A stretch of DNA of 5,017 nucleotides from an uncultured Odoribacter sp. (GTDB lineage Bacteria; Bacteroidota; Bacteroidia; Bacteroidales; Marinifilaceae), in assembly GCA_947039985.1 (NCBI GenBank), contig CAMRAP010000138.1, positions 1 through 5,017 on the forward strand. Direction: 5' to 3'. The position numbers and the translations under genes are program-made. The number at the start of each line of letters is the position of its first letter. Within the stretch, counting starts at the first letter, position 1. Below the pieces are notes generated by a model. The model had not been told where the DNA came from. It made no database searches and saw nothing but the letters and a program-made list of their open reading frames with translations. Below are positions 1 to 5,017 of the stretch, in pieces.

Positions 1-558
1 ACTGAATTAGGTGCAACAGATTCAGAGTATCGCTTCGGCAATTCAAAAACTCCTGAAGGAAATTATCTGCCAATAAAGACTGCCTTAAATTCTGCCTTAA
101 CAGGTGTGACAACAGTCTATATACTTTGTACAAATCACACCGCATCTGCTAGCGAGGCAGTTATCAATGGACTTCGTGGCGTAGATATTGAGGTACGTTT
201 AATAGGTGAAAGAACCATTGGGAAAAATGTTGGAACAGAGCCTCAAGTTAAAGTGTTTAATGGAAATACTTATGAATTTAATCCCATCACTTTTTATAGT
301 AAGAATGGAAAAGGCTCTAAAGATTATAGTGATGGTTTTGAGGTGGATATTGAGATAGACCAAAACAGCTATTATCCTCGTGATTTTGGTGATCCCTCAG
401 AACCTTTATTAGTATCAGCATTACTTTGGATAATCGATGGAACTAAACCAACTAATAGATCCATCACTAAATCTGCTCAATTATCTAACTTGGGTGAAAT
501 GGTTATTTCTAAACCCAGAAATACAGGTTTAATTCAAATGGATTTTAACGAAGAATAA
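1..558 (+). CDS. S41 family (C-terminal processing) serine peptidase, 3' part only
   Basis: The reading frame is open from base 1 to the TAA at 556-558, giving 185 visible residues, so the gene starts upstream; the GTG at 106 is internal. The core S41 catalytic region is visible: the T-A-S-A-S-E motif at residues 47-52, whose first serine (residue 49, codon 145-147) is the expected nucleophile, and the G-E-R-T-I-G-K segment ending in Lys75 (codon 223-225), the expected general base. A YSDGFEVDIEID stretch (109-120) and a GDPSEPLL motif (130-137) match the C-terminal end of the lipoprotein-like S41 peptidases common in Bacteroidota. Such proteins usually act outside the cytoplasm, in the periplasm or envelope, but signal peptide and PDZ region are not visible here. 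The last ~40 residues, after LLWIIDG, are an unremarkable polar tail. It converges on aroC across a shared terminator. The family call is strong; the substrate is unknown. Confidence 0.88.
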   Translation, partial: TELGATDSEYRFGNSKTPEGNYLPIKTALNSALTGVTTVYILCTNHTASASEAVINGLRGVDIEVRLIGERTIGKNVGTEPQVKVFNGNTYEFNPITFYSKNGKGSKDYSDGFEVDIEIDQNSYYPRDFGDPSEPLLVSALLWIIDGTKPTNRSITKSAQLSNLGEMVISKPRNTGLIQMDFNEE

Positions 559-570
559 TATATCTGATTA

Positions 571-612
571 AAAAATAGAGCCATTTCGAATTTCCGAAAT
601 GGCTCTATTTTT
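571..612. terminator. Bidirectional intrinsic terminator between the S41 peptidase gene and aroC
   Basis: An 18-bp perfect stem (571-588 pairs with 595-612) surrounds a 6-nt loop (589-594). The GC core is GAGCC/GGCTC, flanked by A-tracts on the left and T-tracts on the right, so each strand ends in a U-run when transcribed. It begins 12 nt after the peptidase stop codon. Its right arm overlaps the first two bases (611-612) of the aroC stop triplet (611-613 on the plus strand). It sits exactly between two convergent genes and should stop transcription from both. Confidence 0.9.
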
Positions 613-1681
613 ATTTCTTTGCTTCCAACAGCATATCTAAGACTACTATGGCAGCCATAGCCTCCACCACTGGAACTGCTCGTGGAACAACGCAAGGATC
701 ATGACGACCATGAGCTTTCAACTCTATTGCTTCGCCACTACGATTTACAGTATGTTGTAATTTTGAAATGGTAGCAACAGGCTTAAAAGCTACACGAAAA
801 TAAATCTCTTCACCATTCGTTATTCCGCCTTGAACACCCCCCGAATGGTTGGTAGTCGTTTTTATCTCTCCGCCTTCGCAAACAAAAGAGTCATTATGCT
901 CACTTCCTCGCATAGAAGCCGCAGTAAAACCACTTCCATATTCAAAACCTTTACTGGCATTAATACTCATCATCGCCTGTGCCAATCGGGCTTGAAAACG
1001 GTCGAATACTGGCTCTCCCAGTCCTATGGGTACATTTTGTATAATACAATTTATCACCCCCCCTACACTATCACCTTGATCACGAACCTCCCTAATTAGA
1101 GCGATCATTTTCTCAGCCACTTCTGCATCTGGACAACGTACAATATTAGATTCAACCTGATTCAAATCCACCTCTTGAGGTGAACAAGGTAGAATAACTG
1201 CCCCCACTTGTGAAGTGTAGGCAGTTATACAAATACCATATTCTTTGATCACCTGCTTTGCAATTGCACCAGCAACAACACGAGCAATATGCTCGCGAGC
1301 AGATGAACGTCCCCCCCCTCGATAATCTCGAATACCATATTTTTTATCCCAAGTATAATCGGCATGTGAAGGACGATATAAATCTTTTAAATGATTATAG
1401 TCCTTACTCTCTTGGTTTTTATTCCGCACCATAAAACCAATAGGCATTCCAGTAGATTTCCCTTCAAAAATACCTGAAAGAATTTCCACTTCATCCTCCT
1501 CTTTTCTCGGTGTAGAAACGTCTGACTGTCCTGGTTTTCTACGGTTTAACTCTTGCTGAATATACTCTACAGATAGATCAATACCAGCAGGACATCCATC
1601 AATCACTCCTCCAACAGCCACACCATGCGACTCTCCAAACGACATCAGACGAAAATTTTTTCCTATCGAATTTCCAGACAT
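611..1681 (-). CDS. aroC: Chorismate synthase
   Basis: AroC performs the last shikimate-pathway step: anti-1,4-elimination of phosphate from 5-enolpyruvylshikimate-3-phosphate to give chorismate, using reduced FMN as a catalytic cofactor in the cytoplasm. The 356 residues match the usual length, and there is no extra flavin-reductase domain, so it is the monofunctional type. Family signatures are all present: GESHG with His19 (16-20), the IDGCPAG loop (27-33), RRKPGQS (47-53), RPSHADYT with His106 (103-110), GGGRSSARE (122-130), NASKGFEYGSGF (241-252), and GRHDPCVVPRAVPVVEAM (325-342). Both conserved histidines are intact. Ser105 replaces the Gly usual in RPGHAD. The ATG at 1681 lies 16 nt after the slyD-like stop and the upstream sequence is A/T-rich without a clear Shine-Dalgarno, so it is probably translated from a shared message. 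The coding strand has unusual G-runs of 8, 7 and 6 (plus-strand 1311-1318, 1057-1063, 837-842), all encoding Gly-rich conserved stretches. Confidence 0.97.
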   Translation of the reverse strand: MSGNSIGKNFRLMSFGESHGVAVGGVIDGCPAGIDLSVEYIQQELNRRKPGQSDVSTPRKEEDEVEILSGIFEGKSTGMPIGFMVRNKNQESKDYNHLKDLYRPSHADYTWDKKYGIRDYRGGGRSSAREHIARVVAGAIAKQVIKEYGICITAYTSQVGAVILPCSPQEVDLNQVESNIVRCPDAEVAEKMIALIREVRDQGDSVGGVINCIIQNVPIGLGEPVFDRFQARLAQAMMSINASKGFEYGSGFTAASMRGSEHNDSFVCEGGEIKTTTNHSGGVQGGITNGEEIYFRVAFKPVATISKLQHTVNRSGEAIELKAHGRHDPCVVPRAVPVVEAMAAIVVLDMLLEAKK

Positions 1682-1697
1682 AAATTAAAAAATAAGT

Positions 1698-2282
1698 TTA
1701 GTGAGAACAACCACAACCACCGTCATCTGAACCGCAACCACCGTCACCATGTGAACCACAACCACCACTACCGCAATCACCATCTGAACTACAACCACCA
1801 CAACCACCGCCACATTTAGAATTCAATGCTTCCAACTCTTCATCTGTAGCATCACGAACACCTAAAACGTCACCTTTGAAAAATAGATCTTTACCTGCCA
1901 TAGGATGATTAAAATCAATTTTCACCTCTTCTTCTACAATAGCCACAATACAACCTTGTAAACGACGCCCCATACTATCCATCATTGGAAGAGTATTTCC
2001 AATGATCAAATCATCAGCATCTATATCTTTGAAAATATCTTTGGGTAAATCAACTACCATCTCTTCATTCCTCTCTCCATATGCATTAGCCATTGGAATC
2101 TTAAATTCAAATGCATCACCCTCTTTCTTATCCAACAAATTCATTTCAAAATACTCCATCGTCTGACCTTGTCCACAGATAAATCCCATTGGTTGATCTA
2201 CTCTAGCAGCCTCTAATACTGCACCATCTTGCTCTGATCTCATTTCGTAACTTACCGTTACAAATTTATTTTTTGTTATCAT
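1698..2282 (-). CDS. slyD: SlyD-type FKBP peptidyl-prolyl cis-trans isomerase with Cys/Gly-rich C-terminal tail
   Basis: This is a cytoplasmic folding helper of the SlyD class, with FKBP isomerase and insert-in-flap (IF) chaperone domains and a metal-binding tail in the characterised E. coli member. At 194 residues it is nearly the length of E. coli SlyD (196, from memory). By alignment from memory, the FKBP part covers about residues 1-70 (ending in NAYG), the IF domain about 72-120 (starting RNEEMVVDLPKDIF), the returning FKBP strand holds NHPMAGKDLFF (125-135), and the tail starts at Cys157. The tail has 8 Cys (157, 161, 164, 170, 175, 183, 190, 192) and 2 His (178, 194), ending GGCGCSH, similar to the GGCGCH end of E. 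coli SlyD. The FKBP catalytic Asp position appears to be Glu24, and the following pocket segment reads EYFE (43-46) rather than SGLE, so isomerase activity could be reduced. It is first in a minus-strand pair with aroC and divergent from nadB. The ATG at 2282 begins the first FKBP strand sensibly. Confidence 0.92.
   Translation of the reverse strand: MITKNKFVTVSYEMRSEQDGAVLEAARVDQPMGFICGQGQTMEYFEMNLLDKKEGDAFEFKIPMANAYGERNEEMVVDLPKDIFKDIDADDLIIGNTLPMMDSMGRRLQGCIVAIVEEEVKIDFNHPMAGKDLFFKGDVLGVRDATDEELEALNSKCGGGCGGCSSDGDCGSGGCGSHGDGGCGSDDGGCGCSH
1701..1799 (-). repeat. Degenerate 21-30 base in-frame repeats encoding the Cys/Gly-rich SlyD tail
   Basis: The tail (residues 162-194) is built of four imperfect units, each starting Gly-Gly-Cys: GGCSSDGDCGS, GGCGSHGD, GGCGSDD and GGCGCSH. 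At DNA level the units share GGT-GGT/C-TGT/C-GGT-TCA-like codons, so they appear to be tandem duplications that have diverged, with length changes of whole codons. This low-complexity stretch is part of the slyD-like gene and not a separate element. Confidence 0.7.
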
Positions 2283-2300
2283 TATTGTGTTTTTAATTAT

Positions 2301-2309
2301 TTATCCACA
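2301..2309 (+). promoter_or_regulatory. Perfect DnaA-box 9-mer (TTATCCACA)
   Basis: TTATCCACA is the high-affinity form of the DnaA-box consensus TTATNCACA. It is the only exact match I found in the window and falls in the 97-bp slyD-nadB intergenic region. It overlaps the candidate slyD -7 box by two bases and lies where the slyD-aroC transcript would start, so bound DnaA could block that promoter. No second box is nearby, so this is not an origin. Function is inference from the motif alone. Confidence 0.45.
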
Positions 2310-2315
2310 AAAATA
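2308..2315 (-). promoter_or_regulatory. Candidate -7 box of the slyD-aroC promoter
   Basis: Read on the minus strand the eight bases are TATTTTTG, a perfect fit to the Bacteroidota -7 consensus TAnnTTTG. They lie 25 nt upstream of the slyD-like start codon, leaving a short leader of roughly 18-20 nt. I do not see a good TTTG -33 element at the expected distance upstream. No other promoter is apparent between slyD and aroC, so this would drive both genes. Confidence 0.5.
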
Positions 2316-2325
2316 AGACAAAAAA

Positions 2326-2357
2326 ATTGAATACTCGGAGAAAAAGCGATATTTTCG
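2326..2357 (+). promoter_or_regulatory. Candidate nadBC promoter (-33 ATTG, -7 TATTTTCG)
   Basis: ATTG (2326-2329) and TATTTTCG (2350-2357) are separated by 20 nt, a spacing compatible with the Bacteroidota pattern TTTG / TAnnTTTG. The first box matches 3 of 4 positions, and the second has one mismatch at the fixed positions. It would give a leader of about 15 nt before the nadB ATG. The -7 box sits inside a short inverted repeat, GCGA (2346-2349) / TCGC (2355-2358), too small to call an operator. No recognised NAD-repressor site is obvious. Confidence 0.35.
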
Positions 2358-2379
2358 CAGGGATTTACATCTTAATAAC

Positions 2380-3966
2380 ATGCGTCAATACGATTACATT
2401 ATTGCAGGAAGTGGACTTGCAGGACTTTATACAGCTTATTATGCTGCTGCTTACGGTCGAGTGGCCTTACTTACAAAGTCAGGAATTACGGAAAGTAATT
2501 CTTACTTTGCACAAGGAGGAATCGCTGCCGTTACAGACGAGGACGATGCTCCTGCCCTACATTTTGAAGATACCATCACTGCTGGACGTGGATTATGCGA
2601 TTACCCAGCCGTTGAAATTCTTGTGAATGAAGGACCACAACAAATCCACGAACTGATAGAAGCTGGTATGCATTTCGATATGGAAGATGGAAATTTGGCA
2701 CTTGGACTAGAAGGAGGGCACCATCGCAAACGAATTGTACATGCAGGAGGAGATGCCACAGGAAGAATGGTCACTAGTTTTATGATTAGCAAGGTGATTA
2801 ATAATCCTAATATTGACATTTTTGAAAACCATTCAATAATTGGTATTCTACAAGAAAATAATCAATGCTATGGTGTTCGTACTTGGAATTTAGTGACTCT
2901 ATCTGAAGAGCTTTATACAGCCTCCAATACATTTTTAACGCTTGGAGGAGCATCAGCAATTTACAAACGTACCACCAATCCGCACACCACTATTGGAGAT
3001 GGATTAGCATTAGCATATAATGCAGGTTGTGAAATTTCCGATATGGAATTTATTCAATTTCACCCATCTGCTATCTGTACCGATTCAGAAGAAGCTTTTC
3101 TGATCAGTGAAGCTGTACGAGGTGAAGGTGCTCATTTGCTGAATCAAAATGGTGAACGTTTTATGCCTGCCATTCACCCACTAGCAGAACTAGCACCAAG
3201 AGATATTGTTGCTCAATCTATTAATGCACAGATGCGTAAATATAATCAAGATTTTGTCTGGTTAGCTTTAGAACATCTCAACCCGCAAATGATTAAGCAT
3301 CGCTTCCCAACGATTTACAATAAATGTAGAGAATTAGGAATAGATATGTGTAAACGTATACCAATTGCACCAGCAGCACACTATATGGTTGGAGGAGTAC
3401 GCACCGACTTAAACGGTCAAACAAATATCAAGCACCTTTACATATGTGGAGAATTAGCATCCTCTGGTATTATGGGAGCTAATCGTTTGGCTTCTAATTC
3501 ACTTTTGGAATGTTTGGTCTTTGGAAAAAGAGCGATAGAAGCTTCTCAAGAAAGTTTAAACAAAAATATCCCCCCTCCATTTTCGCTAAAATTTCACTGC
3601 AATCAACAAAACAACCTTGCCTATATTGAGCTTAAAAAGAAGATTGCAAAAATAATGACCGCTTATGCAGGTATTATTCGCAATACTGAACTTTTACAAA
3701 AAGGCTTAGATAAATTGCAAGCACTGGAAAAAGAAATTCCTAAAGAAACAGATGAATATTACTCACAAATCAGTGGTAACCTAATAACAGTTGCACGGCT
3801 GATTATCACATCTGCACTAAATCGTAAGGAAAGTAGAGGAGGACATTTTAGAGAAGACTTTCCAAATTCAAATGATGATTATTTATACCATACTGTACAA
3901 CAGAAAGGCAAAGAGATTATAACAATTCCAATCAATAAAAATGACATGACATCAGTCATAAAATAA
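2380..3966 (+). CDS. nadB: L-aspartate oxidase
   Basis: NadB is a cytoplasmic FAD enzyme that oxidises L-aspartate to iminoaspartate, the first step of de novo NAD synthesis; NadA then uses the product. At 528 residues it is close to the E. coli enzyme (540). The N-terminal FAD dinucleotide-binding motif is GSGLAG (10-15), followed by the NSYFAQGGIAA flavin region (40-50). By alignment from memory with E. coli NadB, the active-site residues are kept: Glu111 (E121), His228 in QFHPSA (H244), Arg274 in APRD (R290), His334 (H351) and Arg369 in ANRLASNSLLE (R386). The E. coli Thr259 position is Ser243 (LISEAVRG), a conservative change. The C-terminal helical domain ends with SRGGHFREDFP (485-495), typical of this family and of the related succinate dehydrogenase flavoproteins; the lack of SDH neighbours and the adjacent nadC favour NadB. 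It is followed after 6 nt by nadC, and no nadA is in the window. Confidence 0.97.
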   Translation: MRQYDYIIAGSGLAGLYTAYYAAAYGRVALLTKSGITESNSYFAQGGIAAVTDEDDAPALHFEDTITAGRGLCDYPAVEILVNEGPQQIHELIEAGMHFDMEDGNLALGLEGGHHRKRIVHAGGDATGRMVTSFMISKVINNPNIDIFENHSIIGILQENNQCYGVRTWNLVTLSEELYTASNTFLTLGGASAIYKRTTNPHTTIGDGLALAYNAGCEISDMEFIQFHPSAICTDSEEAFLISEAVRGEGAHLLNQNGERFMPAIHPLAELAPRDIVAQSINAQMRKYNQDFVWLALEHLNPQMIKHRFPTIYNKCRELGIDMCKRIPIAPAAHYMVGGVRTDLNGQTNIKHLYICGELASSGIMGANRLASNSLLECLVFGKRAIEASQESLNKNIPPPFSLKFHCNQQNNLAYIELKKKIAKIMTAYAGIIRNTELLQKGLDKLQALEKEIPKETDEYYSQISGNLITVARLIITSALNRKESRGGHFREDFPNSNDDYLYHTVQQKGKEIITIPINKNDMTSVIK

Positions 3967-3972
3967 AAAAAT

Positions 3973-4812
3973 ATGCAATACGACAAATTAATCGACCAAC
4001 TTATTGACCTCGCTATAGAAGAGGATATTTCGACAGGAGACGTAACCACAAACTCTATTATCTCCGCTCAATCAAGAGCTAAAGCAGAGATAAAAATGAA
4101 GGCTAATGGAGTTGTGTCTGGATTGGAAATAGCAAAACGAGTGTATGAGCGTTTTGAAGAAAATGTTGTTTGGACTCCCTTTGTAAAAGATGGAGATACA
4201 GTGAAAGAAGGAGATATTATTCTGCGTATTGAAGCAAGTTATCGTTGTTTATTGCTAGGTGAACGCCTTTCATTAAATATCTTACAACGTATGTCAGGTA
4301 TCGCCACCGAAACATCAAAGTATGTAAAAGAGTTGAGCGATACTCATACCCAATTATTGGACACTCGTAAAACAGCTCCAGGTCTACGTGTATTAGATAA
4401 ACTAGCCGTAAAGGACGGAGGAGCGACCAATCACCGAATGGGATTGTACGATATGTCGATGATTAAAGACAATCATATCAAAGTGGCAGGAGGAATCACT
4501 AATGCTGTAAAATCTGTACGTGCTAATATCCCTGCAGAAATTAAAATCGAAGTGGAGACAACTACTCTCGACGAAGTTCGTGAAGCACTTGCTGTAAAAG
4601 CTGATATCATTATGCTTGATAATATGACAAACGAAGAGATGACACAAGCCGTAAAACTGATCAATGGTCAGGCAAAAACCGAAGCTTCTGGTAACATGAA
4701 TATTCCACGCCTAAAAAAGGTGGCTGCAACTGGTGTTGACTTTATTAGCGTAGGTGCCCTCACCCACTCTGTAACAGCATTGGATATAAGCATGAATATC
4801 ACAAAGGAGTAG
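3973..4812 (+). CDS. nadC: Nicotinate-nucleotide pyrophosphorylase (quinolinate phosphoribosyltransferase, carboxylating)
   Basis: NadC joins quinolinate to 5-phosphoribosyl-1-pyrophosphate, releasing CO2 and pyrophosphate to form nicotinate mononucleotide, where the de novo route enters the common NAD pathway. The 279 residues are the normal length. Residues 1-~115 form the N-terminal alpha/beta domain, starting with the EEDISTGDVT motif (16-25) and including LLGERLSLNILQRMSGIAT (94-112). The barrel domain carries DTRKTAPGLR (130-139), GGATNHRMGLYD (149-160), IKDNHI (164-169), IEVET (192-196), IMLDNM (213-218), EASGNM (237-242) and ISVGALTHS (258-266). These supply the basic substrate-binding cluster (Arg98, Arg132, Lys133, His154, Arg155, Lys165) and the acidic Glu194 and Asp216. 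The ATG at 3973 follows the nadB TAA by 6 nt and is preceded by an A-run with no Shine-Dalgarno, fitting Bacteroidota and an operon with nadB. The gene stops at TAG 4810-4812, about 27 nt before a terminator. Confidence 0.97.
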   Translation: MQYDKLIDQLIDLAIEEDISTGDVTTNSIISAQSRAKAEIKMKANGVVSGLEIAKRVYERFEENVVWTPFVKDGDTVKEGDIILRIEASYRCLLLGERLSLNILQRMSGIATETSKYVKELSDTHTQLLDTRKTAPGLRVLDKLAVKDGGATNHRMGLYDMSMIKDNHIKVAGGITNAVKSVRANIPAEIKIEVETTTLDEVREALAVKADIIMLDNMTNEEMTQAVKLINGQAKTEASGNMNIPRLKKVAATGVDFISVGALTHSVTALDISMNITKE

Positions 4813-4839
4813 TCCGCCCTCCCTAAAATACTCAAAAAC

Positions 4840-4880
4840 AAAGCACATCTTCTGATTCAGTTAATGTGCTTTATATATTT
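4840..4880 (+). terminator. Intrinsic terminator after nadBC
   Basis: A perfect 9-bp stem (4840-4848 AAAGCACAT pairs with 4864-4872 ATGTGCTTT) encloses a 15-nt loop, which itself can form a 3-bp mini-stem (CTG 4852-4854 / CAG 4858-4860). It is followed by the U-rich tail TATATATTTCT. It lies 27 nt after the nadC stop and no gene follows at once, so it probably ends the nadBC transcript. The tail is less uniform than a classic T-run, so efficiency is uncertain. Confidence 0.75.
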
Positions 4881-4943
4881 CTATTGAGATATCCCCTATA
4901 TGTAGTTACTTTATGCTGTAAGGATATAAAACTATACTATAAA

Positions 4944-4958
4944 ATACGGTGGCCGTAT
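4944..4958. other. Perfect short inverted repeat ATACGG-TGG-CCGTAT
   Basis: Two 6-base arms (4944-4949 and 4953-4958) flank a 3-base centre. It is the only GC-rich spot in an otherwise very AT-rich, gene-free stretch (4873-5017). It lies about 44 nt upstream of the TAnnTTTG box at the right edge, a distance compatible with an upstream operator for a gene beyond the window. It could equally be a small RNA hairpin; the following TGTTTAATTTT is T-rich but not a clean terminator tail. Confidence 0.35.
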
Positions 4959-5001
4959 GTTTAATTTTGATATGTCTGCATAGGAATTCAAAATTATCAT
5001 G

Positions 5002-5009
5002 TATCTTTG
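5002..5009 (+). promoter_or_regulatory. Candidate -7 box of a promoter for a gene beyond the right edge
   Basis: TATCTTTG is a perfect match to the Bacteroidota -7 consensus TAnnTTTG, and the bases after it (AACTCGCA) are where transcription would start. The -33 element is poor: TCTG at 4975-4978 is 23 nt upstream, slightly too far, and TTTG at 4966-4969 is 32 nt upstream. The position after the nadC terminator fits the start of a new transcription unit. No coding sequence from that unit is visible. Confidence 0.5.
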
Positions 5010-5017
5010 AACTCGCA

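Noticed and set aside
106..108. GTG as the start of the peptidase gene
   Set aside because: The same frame is open to base 1 and its upstream residues look like normal S41 sequence, so the gene is cut by the window edge.
830..1099. 89-residue open frame on the plus strand within aroC
   Set aside because: It is antisense to conserved aroC motifs, has no recognisable domain and no promoter, and is a shadow of the real gene.
1625..1819. Plus-strand open frame encoding a strikingly His/Asn-rich 64-residue peptide antisense to the SlyD tail
   Set aside because: It lies wholly opposite slyD tail and the aroC start. Its His/Asn codons are the direct complement, in another frame, of the Gly/Cys codon repeats, so the composition is an artefact.
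2301..2309. A replication origin
   Set aside because: Only one exact DnaA box is present, with no cluster, no dnaA/dnaN/parAB neighbours and no dedicated unwinding region.
2346..2358. GCGA-TCGC inverted repeat as a nadBC operator
   Set aside because: The arms are only 4 bp and a match this short is expected by chance.
2327..2626. 99-residue plus-strand open frame overlapping the nadB start
   Set aside because: It is out of frame with nadB, whose N-terminal FAD motif starts at 2380. The peptide resembles no family and covers conserved nadB sequence.
2601..2819. 72-residue minus-strand open frame within nadB
   Set aside because: It is antisense to conserved nadB sequence with no independent start signals.
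4402..4664. Two overlapping minus-strand open frames within nadC, one Cys/His-containing
   Set aside because: They lie opposite the most conserved nadC barrel motifs in two frames at once, which is expected of shadows.
1..5017. A previously undescribed system such as a defence island, CRISPR array, mobile element or biosynthetic cluster
   Set aside because: All four complete genes and the partial one belong to well-known families with intact motifs, and the remaining gaps are short. No array, terminal repeat or transposase is visible.

Overview
The window looks like a core chromosomal segment from a member of the Bacteroidota, probably the order Bacteroidales. The clues are AT-rich DNA, start codons preceded by A/T-rich sequence without a strong Shine-Dalgarno, and two perfect matches (plus one near match) to the Bacteroidota -7 promoter box TAnnTTTG. 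The proteins also have a Bacteroidota flavour, notably the S41 peptidase C-terminus and the chorismate synthase with RPSHAD in place of the usual RPGHAD. I cannot name a genus from sequence alone.

Layout, left to right. Positions 1-558 (+) hold the C-terminal part of an S41 (C-terminal processing) serine peptidase whose start lies outside the window. A perfect 18-bp-stem hairpin (571-612) separates it from the convergent minus-strand pair and probably terminates both directions. On the minus strand lie a SlyD-type FKBP peptidyl-prolyl isomerase with a Cys/Gly-rich tail (2282-1698) and, 16 nt further on, chorismate synthase aroC (1681-611), which probably form one operon. A 97-bp divergent intergenic region (2283-2379) carries candidate promoters for both sides and a perfect DnaA-box 9-mer. 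Then come nadB, L-aspartate oxidase (2380-3966, +), and nadC, quinolinate phosphoribosyltransferase (3973-4812, +), 6 nt apart and evidently co-transcribed. A hairpin terminator follows nadC. The last ~145 bases contain no gene but hold a small perfect inverted repeat and a good TAnnTTTG box at the right edge, which probably serves a gene outside the window.

How the genes work together: NadB oxidises aspartate to iminoaspartate, NadA (not present here) condenses it to quinolinate, and NadC converts quinolinate to nicotinate mononucleotide, so the plus-strand operon supplies two of the three de novo NAD steps. AroC makes the last common aromatic precursor, chorismate. The SlyD-like protein is a folding helper and possible metal carrier. 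Nothing seen links the two pathways directly except the shared intergenic region.

I found no CRISPR, mobile element, tRNA/rRNA, defence system or unknown gene cassette. This is mostly ordinary housekeeping sequence. The points most worth a second look are the DnaA box placed at the probable slyD-aroC transcription start, the diverged FKBP active site combined with an eight-cysteine tail, and the regulatory-looking right edge.
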